From Streptomyces sp. NBC_00223 (GTDB taxonomy: Bacteria; Actinomycetota; Actinomycetes; Streptomycetales; Streptomycetaceae), in the NCBI RefSeq assembly GCF_036199905.1, contig NZ_CP108109.1:5455501-5519500 (forward strand): a stretch of 64,000 bases of DNA. The letters are read 5' to 3'. Numbering within the stretch: the stretch's first letter is position 1; every line of letters begins with the position of its first letter. A program made the translations under genes and the position numbers. A model generated the notes under the pieces. The model saw nothing but the letters and a program-made list of their open reading frames with translations. It was not told where the DNA came from and searched no databases. Of this stretch, positions 8,262 to 15,936 are shown piece after piece.

Positions 8262-8636
8262 TCAGGCAGGGCGGTCCGGCGGGGCCGGGACGACCGCCTC
8301 CAGCCGTACCCCCCGCACCACACCCCACGCCGCGAACGCGCCCGCCTCCGCCTCCAGGACGTGCCGGGCCCGCAGCCGGGGACGGCCGATCTTGCCCGGC
8401 GGCATCGTCCGTACCGCCAGTACCTTCAACCGCCGGTCCAGATAGGCGACATCGATCGCGAACCGCATCCGCACGGTGTGCACGCTGGACGCGGGCGTCA
8501 GCAGCAGCGCGCCCTCGATGCCGTCCCGGCCGAGCAGCCCGCGGGTACGGGCGCGGTACGACGCGGCGATCCGCAGCGGTGCCTCCCCGGCGGGCGCGCG
8601 CAGCGTCCCCTCGCCGTCCTGCCAGCGTCGGCGCAT
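8262..8636 (-). CDS. DUF192 family protein
   Basis: 124 residues from an ATG at 8636. The core motifs are RTRGLLGRDGIEGALLL and HTVRMRFAIDVAYLDRRLKV, followed by MPPGKIGRPRLRARHVLE, the usual DUF192 pattern. The biochemical function of the family is unknown. It is transcribed away from the prepilin peptidase gene (41 bases apart, divergent), and a DUF192 gene next to Tad genes is, from memory, a common arrangement in actinobacteria. Confidence 0.85.
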   Translation of the reverse strand: MRRRWQDGEGTLRAPAGEAPLRIAASYRARTRGLLGRDGIEGALLLTPASSVHTVRMRFAIDVAYLDRRLKVLAVRTMPPGKIGRPRLRARHVLEAEAGAFAAWGVVRGVRLEAVVPAPPDRPA

Positions 8637-8677
8637 GGCCCCTCCCCGGGGTTGAGTTGCCGTGTACGGTCGGCCCG

Positions 8678-9403
8678 GTGCATGTCTATCTGATCGTGGG
8701 TGCCGCCGTCTGGGGAACGGCGAGCGGCCTCCTTCTGCCGCGGGCCGCCTACCGGTTGGCGGTGCCCGCGGGCGAGCCCTGGGCCGCCGTGTGCCCCGCG
8801 GGGCACCCCGTGCGCGGCTGGTTCGGCCCCGCGCGCTGCCCGGGCTGCCCGGCGCCGCGCTACGGCCTCGGTTACGGCGCCGTGCTCGCCTGCGCGTTGG
8901 CCTGCACGGCGCTGGCACTGACGGTGGGGGCCCGCCCCGAACTCGCCGTCTGGCTGCTGCTGGTGCCCGTCGCGCTGATACTCGCCCGGGTCGACCTGCT
9001 GGTCTTCCGGCTGCCCGATGTGCTCACGCTGCCCGCGCTGGCGGCCACGGCGGCGCTGCTCGGGCTCGCCGCGCTGGTGCCCGACCACGGCGGGGCGTGG
9101 CTGCGGGGGCTGTGCGCGGCGGGGGCGGTCGGCGCGCTGTATCTCCTGCTCTTCCTCGTCAACCCGGCGGGGATGGGGTTCGGGGACGTGAAGCTCGCGC
9201 CGACGCTGGGGTTCGTGCTCGGCTGGTACGGGTGGCCGGTGGTGTTCGCCGGTACGTTTCTGGGGTTCCTGCTCGGGGCGGTGGCGGGGGTCGTGCTCAT
9301 CGTCTCGCGGCGGGCGGACCGGAAGACGCCGATACCGTTCGGGCCGTTCATGCTGGTGGGCGCGCTCGGAGCCGTCCTGTGGGCCTCGACGCCGACGGGC
9401 TAG
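8678..9403 (+). CDS. Prepilin peptidase (A24, TadV/CpaA/PilD type)
   Basis: 241 residues, polytopic. The N-terminal part keeps a Cys cluster (AVCPAGHP, then ARCPGCPAP), as in the zinc-binding loop of PilD-type enzymes. The two catalytic aspartates are visible in LARVDLLVFRLPD and in the GMGFGDVKL (GxGD) motif. This enzyme should cut the Flp pilin and TadE-type proteins encoded at 266-6087 after their conserved Gly. The start is GTG 8678; an upstream in-frame extension lacks a ribosome site. Confidence 0.9.
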   Translation: MHVYLIVGAAVWGTASGLLLPRAAYRLAVPAGEPWAAVCPAGHPVRGWFGPARCPGCPAPRYGLGYGAVLACALACTALALTVGARPELAVWLLLVPVALILARVDLLVFRLPDVLTLPALAATAALLGLAALVPDHGGAWLRGLCAAGAVGALYLLLFLVNPAGMGFGDVKLAPTLGFVLGWYGWPVVFAGTFLGFLLGAVAGVVLIVSRRADRKTPIPFGPFMLVGALGAVLWASTPTG

Positions 9404-9548
9404 TCCGCACACGCCGAGCAAGCCGACCCCAGGCGCCGAGCGAGCCGGCCCGCGCAGCCCCCGTACACCGCGCAGCCCCGAGCCGGGCCCGCCAGCCCCA
9501 AGCCGGCCCGCGCCGCCCCGGACACCGTCGGGCCCAGCAAGCCGACGC

Positions 9549-9587
9549 CAGGCGCCGGACGGGCCACCCGAGCCCGTCCGGCGCCTG
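9549..9587. terminator. 16-bp stem terminator between convergent genes
   Basis: A perfect 16-bp inverted repeat (9549-9564 with 9572-9587) and a 7-base loop. The arm contains GCCCGTCCGGCG, the same core found in the tandem repeats at 26896-27056. It serves the prepilin peptidase (+) and aldo/keto reductase (-) genes. Confidence 0.8.
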
Positions 9588-9599
9588 CGGGACGTGTGC

Positions 9600-10643
9600 C
9601 TACGCCTCGCTGCTGACCGACCAGAGGTTGACGCCCTCGGGCTCCACCGCGTGCGTGTCGATCTCCGCCAGCTCCTGCGCGGTGAGCGCGGGCGCGCCCA
9701 GCGCCGCGACGTTCGTCTCCAGCTGCGCGACCGAGGACGCGCCGATGAGCGCCGAGGTCACCCGCTGGTCGCGCAGCACCCAGCTCAGGGCGAGCTGCGC
9801 CAGCGACTGGCCGCGGGCCGCCGCGATGTCGTTGAGGGCGCGCAGCCGCCCGATCGTCTCGTCGTTGACCAGGGCCGGGTTGAGCGACTTGCCCTGGGCC
9901 GCGCGCGAGTCCCCGGGGATGCCGCCGAGGTAGCGGTCGGTGAGCAGACCCTGCGCCAGCGGCACGAAGCCGATGCAGCCCATGCCCTCCTCTTCGAGGA
10001 CGTCGAGCAGGCCCTCGTCCTCGATCCAGCGGTTGATCATGGAGTACGACGGCTGGTGGATGAGCGCGGGCACCCCCAGCTCGCGCAGGATCCGCGCGGC
10101 CTCCCGGGTGCGGTCCGGGCCGTAGGAGGAGATCCCGACGTACAGCGCCTTGCCCTGCTGGACCGCGGACGCCAGCGCGCCCATCGTCTCCTCGAGGGGC
10201 GTGTCCGGGTCGAAGCGGTGGGAGTAGAAGATGTCCACGTAGTCCAGGCCCATCCGGGACAGCGACTGGTCGAGCGAGGACAGCAGGTACTTGCGCGAGC
10301 CCCACTCGCCGTACGGCCCCGGCCACATGTCGTAACCGGCCTTCGTGGAGATGACCAGCTCGTCGCGGTAGGGGCGGAAGTCCTGGGCGAAGAGGGTGCC
10401 GAAGTTGGCCTCGGCGGCGCCGAACGGCGGCCCGTAGTTGTTGGCCAGGTCGAAGTGCGTGACGCCGAGGTCGAAGGCACGGCGCAGGATCGCGCGCTGC
10501 GAGTCCAGGGTCCGGTCGTCACCGAAGTTGTGCCACAGGCCGAGCGAGATCGCCGGGAGCTTGAGGCCGCTGCGGCCGGTGCGTCGGTACTCCATCGAGT
10601 CGTAGCGCTCGTCGGAGGCGCGGTAAAGGTTTCGGATGTTCAC
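9600..10643 (-). CDS. Aldo/keto reductase, YghZ/L-glyceraldehyde-3-phosphate reductase type
   Basis: 347 residues, the length of the YghZ subgroup of NADPH-dependent aldo/keto reductases. The catalytic tetrad can be traced as Asp65 (HFDLANNYG), Tyr70, Lys101 (VISTKAGYDMW) and His142 (IFYSHRFDPDTP). The GTG start at 10643 follows AAGG at suitable spacing; an internal Met17 (MEYRRTGRSG) is the alternative. Substrate unknown: enzymes of this group reduce small aldehydes, including methylglyoxal. It is divergent from the cis-prenyltransferase gene. Confidence 0.9.
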   Translation of the reverse strand: MNIRNLYRASDERYDSMEYRRTGRSGLKLPAISLGLWHNFGDDRTLDSQRAILRRAFDLGVTHFDLANNYGPPFGAAEANFGTLFAQDFRPYRDELVISTKAGYDMWPGPYGEWGSRKYLLSSLDQSLSRMGLDYVDIFYSHRFDPDTPLEETMGALASAVQQGKALYVGISSYGPDRTREAARILRELGVPALIHQPSYSMINRWIEDEGLLDVLEEEGMGCIGFVPLAQGLLTDRYLGGIPGDSRAAQGKSLNPALVNDETIGRLRALNDIAAARGQSLAQLALSWVLRDQRVTSALIGASSVAQLETNVAALGAPALTAQELAEIDTHAVEPEGVNLWSVSSEA

Positions 10644-10778
10644 GGGACCTTGCTTATCACGAGACGTTGAACCGCTTACTACCCGCCACAGCCGGGCGGC
10701 GGCCGTCGGGTTCGTCCGCACGGCCGTTCGCGCAGTAGTGTGGCGCCCGGGCGACGACGCAGGAGGGGCTGGTACGCG

Positions 10779-11540
10779 ATGAATCTGCGCGAACTGGTGT
10801 ATGGGCTGTACTCCCGCAGAGTGGAAAACCGCCTCGATGTGTCGCAGGCCCCCAAGCACATCGGTGTGATCCTGGACGGCAACAGGCGCTGGGCGAAGGC
10901 GTCCGGCGGCAGCCCCGAGCAGGGCCACCGGGCCGGCGCGGACAAGATCGCCGAGATGCTGGGCTGGTGCGAGGAGACCGGGGTCGAGGTGGTCACCCTG
11001 TGGCTGCTGTCGACGGACAACCTGGACCGTCCGGCCGACCAGCTGGTGCCGCTGCTGGGCATCATCGAGGACGCGGTGACCGAGCTGGCCGCCAGCGGCC
11101 GCTGGCGGGTGCACCACGTGGGCACGATGGACCTGCTGCCCGCGCACACCCAGTCCGTGCTCAAGGAGGCCGAGCAGGCCACCCACGGCGTCACCGGCAT
11201 CCTGGTGAACGTGGCGGTGGGCTACGGCGGCAGGCAGGAGATCGCCGACGCCGTACGGTCGCTGCTGCACGAGCACGCGGGCCGCGGCACCTCCATCGAG
11301 GACCTCGCCGAGCTGCTGGACGTCGAACACATCGCCGAGCACCTCTACACCCGCGGCCAGCCCGACCCCGATCTGGTGATCCGTACCTCGGGCGAGCAGC
11401 GGTTGTCCGGATTCATGCTGTGGCAGAGCGCGCATTCGGAGTACTACTTCTGCGAGGTCTTCTGGCCCGCGTTCCGGAAGGTCGACTTCCTGCGCGCGCT
11501 GCGCGACTACGCCGCCAGGCACCGCCGCTACGGAACGTGA
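10779..11540 (+). CDS. uppS: Isoprenyl transferase (cis-prenyltransferase, UppS family)
   Basis: 253 residues. The family signature HIGVILDGNRRWAK includes the catalytic Asp33, and the C-terminal motif reads LVIRTSGEQRLSGFMLWQ, then SEYYF. The enzyme condenses isopentenyl diphosphate onto an allylic diphosphate to give Z-polyprenyl diphosphate, the carrier lipid for cell-wall assembly. Streptomyces genomes usually hold more than one paralogue, so chain length and essentiality cannot be read from the sequence. The ATG follows AGGAGG at 10761. Confidence 0.92.
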   Translation: MNLRELVYGLYSRRVENRLDVSQAPKHIGVILDGNRRWAKASGGSPEQGHRAGADKIAEMLGWCEETGVEVVTLWLLSTDNLDRPADQLVPLLGIIEDAVTELAASGRWRVHHVGTMDLLPAHTQSVLKEAEQATHGVTGILVNVAVGYGGRQEIADAVRSLLHEHAGRGTSIEDLAELLDVEHIAEHLYTRGQPDPDLVIRTSGEQRLSGFMLWQSAHSEYYFCEVFWPAFRKVDFLRALRDYAARHRRYGT

Positions 11541-11762
11541 TCGTCCGGTAGTCGCGGCACACCGCCGGATCGGCGGTTCCCCGCGGTCCGCTTGCGGGTC
11601 GAATCCCAGGTGAGCGCTCGGTGACCGGGCGGTGACGGTCGGACGACTGTCATATGCGTCCGCATGGGCATGGGCTTTCCCGGGCATATCACTGGCAGAC
11701 CGGCATCCGGCCCACGGCTGCCGGACCGCAGACTCACCTCTCCCGAGGGGGTTCGTCCACAC

Positions 11763-13082
11763 GTGGTGACCAGCAAGAATCGCCGTGTTCACGACCGGCG
11801 CACATATGTACTCGACACCAGCGTGCTGCTCGCCGACCCCAACGCCATCACCAGGTTCGACGAGCACGAGGTCGTGCTGCCCGTCGTCGTGGTGACGGAG
11901 TTGGAGGCCAAGCGCCACCACCCGGAGCTCGGTTACTTCGCCCGCCAGGCGTTGCGGCTGCTCGACGAGTTCCGGATCAGGTACGGCAGGCTCGACGCTC
12001 CGATCCCGATAGGGGACGTCGGCGGCACGCTCCGTGTCGAGCTCAACCACTCGGACCCCGGGGTACTGCCCGCGGGCTACCGGCTGGGGGACAACGACTC
12101 GCGCATCCTCGCCGTCGCCCGCAACCTCCAGGCCGAGGGGTACGACGTCACGGTCGTCTCCAAGGACCTGCCGCTGCGGGTGAAGGCGTCCTCGGTCGGC
12201 CTGCTGGCCGAGGAGTACCGCGCCGAGCTCGCGATCACCTCCGGCTGGACCGGAATGGAGGAACTCCAGGTCGCCGCGGCGGACGTGGACGCGCTCTTCG
12301 CGCAGGAGACCATCGCGCTGCCCGGGGCCGAGGACCTGCCGGTGCACACCGGTCTGGTGCTCCAGTCCGAGCGCGGCAAGGCGCTCGGCCGGGTCACCGA
12401 GGACGGCCGGGTACGGCTGGTCCGCGGCGACCGGGAGGCATTCGGCATCCACGGCCGCAGCGCCGAACAGCGGATCGCCCTCGACCTGTTGCTCGACCCC
12501 GAGGTCGGCATCGTGTCGATGGGCGGCCGGGCCGGCACCGGCAAGTCGGCGCTGGCGCTGTGCGCGGGACTCGAGGCGGTCCTCGAGCGCCGCCAGCACC
12601 GCAAGGTGATGGTCTTCCGGCCGCTGTACGCGGTGGGCGGCCAGGAGTTGGGCTATCTGCCCGGCAGCGAGGCGGAGAAGATGAGCCCCTGGGCTCAGGC
12701 CGTCTTCGACACGCTGTCCGCGGTGACGTCCAAGGAGGTCATCGAGGAGGTCGTGGCCCGCGGCATGCTGGAGGTGCTGCCGCTCACCCACATCAGGGGC
12801 CGCTCCCTGCACGACGCCTTCGTGATCGTCGACGAGGCCCAGTCCCTGGAGCGGAACGTCCTGCTGACCGTCCTGTCGCGGATCGGCGCCGGCTCGCGGG
12901 TGGTGCTGACCCACGACGTGGCCCAGCGCGACAATCTGCGGGTCGGGCGGTACGACGGAGTGGTGGCGGTGGTGGAGAAGCTCAAGGGCCACCCGTTGTT
13001 CGCCCATGTGACGCTCACCCGGTCCGAACGGTCCCCGATCGCCGCGCTCGTGACGGAGATGCTGGAGGAGACCGGCCCCTGA
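11763..13082 (+). CDS. PIN-PhoH ATPase (PhoH family)
   Basis: 439 residues. An N-terminal PIN nuclease-like domain shows Asp18 (YVLDTSVLL), acidic Glu46/Glu48 and a DND pair (Asp110, Asp112). A PhoH helicase-type ATPase follows, with Walker A GGRAGTGKS at 254-262 and Walker B-like VIVDEAQ. PIN-PhoH proteins of this kind are RNA helicase/RNases in actinobacteria. The start is placed at GTG 11763 (VVTSKNRR) because related proteins start there; an in-frame ATG at 11664 has no ribosome site. A terminator follows. Confidence 0.92.
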   Translation: MVTSKNRRVHDRRTYVLDTSVLLADPNAITRFDEHEVVLPVVVVTELEAKRHHPELGYFARQALRLLDEFRIRYGRLDAPIPIGDVGGTLRVELNHSDPGVLPAGYRLGDNDSRILAVARNLQAEGYDVTVVSKDLPLRVKASSVGLLAEEYRAELAITSGWTGMEELQVAAADVDALFAQETIALPGAEDLPVHTGLVLQSERGKALGRVTEDGRVRLVRGDREAFGIHGRSAEQRIALDLLLDPEVGIVSMGGRAGTGKSALALCAGLEAVLERRQHRKVMVFRPLYAVGGQELGYLPGSEAEKMSPWAQAVFDTLSAVTSKEVIEEVVARGMLEVLPLTHIRGRSLHDAFVIVDEAQSLERNVLLTVLSRIGAGSRVVLTHDVAQRDNLRVGRYDGVVAVVEKLKGHPLFAHVTLTRSERSPIAALVTEMLEETGP

Positions 13083-13151
13083 CGCGCTCAACGGCACGGG
13101 ACATGATCCATTGATACGATGTCCCTATTTGGCCGTGGATCACATGAGTTG

Positions 13152-13187
13152 AGGCTGCTGCGCCCGGCGTGATGGGCGCAGCAGCCT
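13152..13187 (+). terminator. Terminator of the PhoH gene
   Basis: Perfect 14-bp stem (AGGCTGCTGCGCCC with GGGCGCAGCAGCCT) and an 8-base loop, followed by AGCGTTTTCC. Confidence 0.85.
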
Positions 13188-13535
13188 AGCGTTTTCCGGG
13201 GAAGTCCGCCGGGAATTACCTTCGTTCGCAGCGTGTGAGCTTTGCCACTCAACCGGAAATTGCCGCGCGGCGTCCGCGTACGGCAGGGTGTGAGGCTGTC
13301 AGGCCCCGCTTATGGCACTCCTACACCTCTCGGGGTGTGGGTTCGGCAGCACCCCACAAGTCCACAACGACGCCATGAGCCGCCCGAGCACCACGCGGAA
13401 CCCGCAAGGGACTTCGCACCGGGCCAGTACCCCCGTGACCGACCGGCCCGTACGGCGGACCGGAAAGGGGGACAGCGCCAGGGGCACGATTTCGTCCGTG
13501 CGGTCACCAAGCGGGCGATTCCGGAAGGAAACCGT
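13188..13535 (+). other. Long leader of the secreted SLT gene
   Basis: 348 bases without a credible gene. It holds short dyads (ACACC with GGTGT near 13329-13344) and an AAAGGGGG stretch near 13465, but no recognised riboswitch core. It probably carries the promoter and a long 5' leader. Confidence 0.35.
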
Positions 13536-14204
13536 GTGAGCCGGATCTCGGTCCGGGGACTCGCGGTGGCGTCCGCCACCGCCGTCACCACTGTGGGCGC
13601 CGTCGTGGGCGTCGCGTCCGGTGCCGACCAGGGCAGCGTCAACGAGCCCGTCGAAGCCGCCGGTACGACGACCCTCATCGCGGACATTCCCGCTGGACAG
13701 CAGGTTCAGCAGGCTTCGTTGACCGAGCAGGTCCAGGCTCAGTCCGACGCCGCCGACGCGACAGCGCGGAAGTCGGCCGAGCAGGCCGCCCGCGTCCAGG
13801 CCGCCAAGGACGCCGCCAAGAAGAAGGCGGCGGCCGACGAGGCGGAGAAGGCCAGGGCCCTGGCCGCCACGCGCGGCGACGCGCGGGCCAGCTTCCCGAT
13901 CCAGGCGACGTACACCATCGCCCAGGTCCAGGACATGGCCCGGCAGATCGTCGGCTCCGACCAGTTCGCCTGCTTCTCCAACATCGTGTCCCACGAGAGC
14001 AGCTGGAACTACACGGCCGCCAACCCCTCGTCCGCCGCCTACGGGCTGGTGCAGGCGAACCCCGGCTCCAAGATGGCCTCGGTCGCGTCCGACTGGCAGA
14101 CCAATCCGGCCACGCAGATAAAGTGGGGCCTCAACTACATGAACAGCCGCTACGGCAGCCCGTGCGGCGCCTGGCAGCACTGGATGGCGTACCACTCGTA
14201 CTAG
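13536..14204 (+). CDS. Secreted transglycosylase-like SLT-fold protein
   Basis: 222 residues. A signal segment (about 1-32, GLAVASATAVTTVGAVVGVASG) is followed by an Ala/Lys/Glu-rich coiled-coil linker (about 60-110) and a compact C-terminal lysozyme/SLT-like domain. That domain has IVSHESSWNYTAANPSSAAYGLVQANPGSKM, where Glu of HESSW is the likely catalytic acid, and ends NYMNSRYGSPCGAWQHW. It should cut or remodel peptidoglycan outside the cell. The GTG start follows GGAAGGAAACC. A terminator follows immediately. Confidence 0.9.
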   Translation: MSRISVRGLAVASATAVTTVGAVVGVASGADQGSVNEPVEAAGTTTLIADIPAGQQVQQASLTEQVQAQSDAADATARKSAEQAARVQAAKDAAKKKAAADEAEKARALAATRGDARASFPIQATYTIAQVQDMARQIVGSDQFACFSNIVSHESSWNYTAANPSSAAYGLVQANPGSKMASVASDWQTNPATQIKWGLNYMNSRYGSPCGAWQHWMAYHSY

Positions 14205-14211
14205 GCGGACC

Positions 14212-14239
14212 CGGGGTTGTCCCCCCGAGGACAACCCCG
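14212..14239 (+). terminator. Terminator after the SLT gene
   Basis: Perfect 11-bp stem (CGGGGTTGTCC with GGACAACCCCG) with a 6-base loop, 8 bases after the stop codon. Confidence 0.85.
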
Positions 14240-14319
14240 CGCCGCCCGAGCAACCCCTGTCCCCGGTAACGTCGTCCTCCACAGCAATGCCACAGACGGC
14301 CACGGGTCAGGGGAGAGCC

Positions 14320-15813
14320 ATGCCGGACAAGCGCCACTGGAGTTCCGTGCTCGCCTCAGGGCTGGCTCAGCTCGCCGGGCGCATCGAGGAACGGCACGCC
14401 GTCGTCTCCGCGCGGGACGCGGCCGACCAGGGGGCCGCACCCGCGGCCCCCGCGGTCGTTCCCGCCGACAGTGAGCAGCCGGCCGCCACCGCCGTCGCGG
14501 CCGCCAAGCACGCCGAGTCCCTTCAGGCCGCCCGCCGAAGTGCCGCCCGCCGTACGGCCGTACGGACCGGGGCCGCCCTTCCCGCCCAGCGCTCGGCGCC
14601 GCAGGCCCACCCGGCCGAGGCCGTGCCGTGGAGCATGCGGGTCGCCGCCGAGGTCGGCTGGCGGCTGCTGATCCTGGCCGGCACGGTGTGGGTGCTGATG
14701 CGGGTGATCGGCGCGGTGCGGCTGGTCGTGCTCGCGTTCGTGGCCGCGCTGCTCATCACCGCGCTGCTCCAGCCGTTCGTCGCCCGCCTCAAGCGGATGG
14801 GCGTGCCGCGGGGGCTGGCCACCGCGATGGTCTTCATCGGCGGCTTCGTCGTCATGGGCCTGGTCGGCTGGTTCGTGGTCTGGCAGGTGATGGACAACAT
14901 CGACAGCCTGTCCGGCAGCCTCCAGGACGGTATCGCCGAGGGCAAGAAGTGGCTGCTCAACAGCCCGTTCCATGTCACCGACGATCAGATCAACCAGGTG
15001 GCCAAGAACCTCAGCGACGCCATCGGCTCCAACACCAAGGCGCTGACGAACGCCGGGCTCGAAGGCGTCACCGTCATCGTCGAACTCCTCACCGGCATCC
15101 TGCTGGCGATGTTCAGCACGCTGTTCCTGCTCTTCGACGGCCCGAACATCTGGAACTGGGTGCTGCGGCTGTTCCCCGAGGCCGCGCGGGACGGGCTCGC
15201 CGGCGCCGGGCCGCGCGCCTGGCGCACGCTGACCCTCTATGTGCGCGGCACGGTGATCGTCGCGCTGATCGACGCGATCTTCATCGGCATCGGCATCTTC
15301 TTCCTGGGCGTGCCGATGGCGGTGCCGCTGGCCGTCGTCATCTTCCTGTCGTCCTTCGTGCCGCTGGTCGGCGCGGTCGCCTCGGGCGCGGTCGCGGTGG
15401 TCGTCGCGCTCGTCACCGAGGGGCCGTTCACCGCGCTGATGGTGCTGGCCGTGGTGCTGGCCGTCCAGCAGATCGAGGGCCACATCCTCCAGCCGTTCAT
15501 CCTCGGCCGCGCGGTACGGGTGCACCCGCTGGCCGTCGTGCTCTCGGTCGCGGCGGGCTCGATGATCGCCGGGATCGGCGGCGCGATCAGCGCGGTGCCG
15601 CTCGTGGCCGTCCTCAACACCGCCATCGGCTATCTGCGCGCCCACGCCCGCCAGGAGACGGGCGAGCCGGACCCCGAGGGCGCCGAGGCGTACGAGCCCC
15701 CGCCCGCGGTCACGGACACCGCGTCCGAGGCCGACCCCGAACCCTCCCCGACCCCGGCCCGGTCGGCGGAACCCGGCCCCGAACCGGAGACCGGCGACCT
15801 CCCGGTCTCCTGA
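14320..15813 (+). CDS. AI-2E family transporter
   Basis: 497 residues. An Ala-rich cytoplasmic N-terminus (1-105) precedes paired membrane helices, a soluble loop (about 200-260, TDDQINQVAKNLSDAIG) and five or so further helices with IEGHILQPFILGRAVRVHPLAVVLS, the conserved end of AI-2E/UPF0118 permeases. A Pro/Glu-rich tail closes the protein. The family includes exporters of AI-2-like signals and Na+/H+ exchangers; the substrate here is unknown. The ATG follows AGGGGAGAG. Confidence 0.88.
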   Translation: MPDKRHWSSVLASGLAQLAGRIEERHAVVSARDAADQGAAPAAPAVVPADSEQPAATAVAAAKHAESLQAARRSAARRTAVRTGAALPAQRSAPQAHPAEAVPWSMRVAAEVGWRLLILAGTVWVLMRVIGAVRLVVLAFVAALLITALLQPFVARLKRMGVPRGLATAMVFIGGFVVMGLVGWFVVWQVMDNIDSLSGSLQDGIAEGKKWLLNSPFHVTDDQINQVAKNLSDAIGSNTKALTNAGLEGVTVIVELLTGILLAMFSTLFLLFDGPNIWNWVLRLFPEAARDGLAGAGPRAWRTLTLYVRGTVIVALIDAIFIGIGIFFLGVPMAVPLAVVIFLSSFVPLVGAVASGAVAVVVALVTEGPFTALMVLAVVLAVQQIEGHILQPFILGRAVRVHPLAVVLSVAAGSMIAGIGGAISAVPLVAVLNTAIGYLRAHARQETGEPDPEGAEAYEPPPAVTDTASEADPEPSPTPARSAEPGPEPETGDLPVS

Positions 15814-15936
15814 CACCCCCGCACACCCGCCGGGACGCCACCGGGCGGGCCGGTCGCGGTCGCGTGACGAACAAGGTGGCGGAAAAGCGCGGTCGGTGAG
15901 AGCCGGCCGCGCCTTCCCGCCACCCCGTGTCGTGGG

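Noticed and set aside
11664..11762. Upstream ATG start for the PhoH gene
   Set aside because: It would add 33 residues with no ribosome site and no resemblance to the family; GTG 11763 fits the usual N-terminus.
9600..13097. Very long minus-strand frame (1165 codons) running through the cis-prenyltransferase and PhoH genes
   Set aside because: It is the aldo/keto reductase frame left open upstream by GC bias. The upstream part has no family resemblance and is antisense to two clear genes.
13188..13535. Possible c-di-AMP (ydaO) riboswitch before the secreted SLT gene
   Set aside because: Such switches precede wall hydrolase genes in actinobacteria, and the leader is long, but the conserved GGGGUGAAU-like and CAGCUAAC-like segments are not seen. 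A covariance search would decide.
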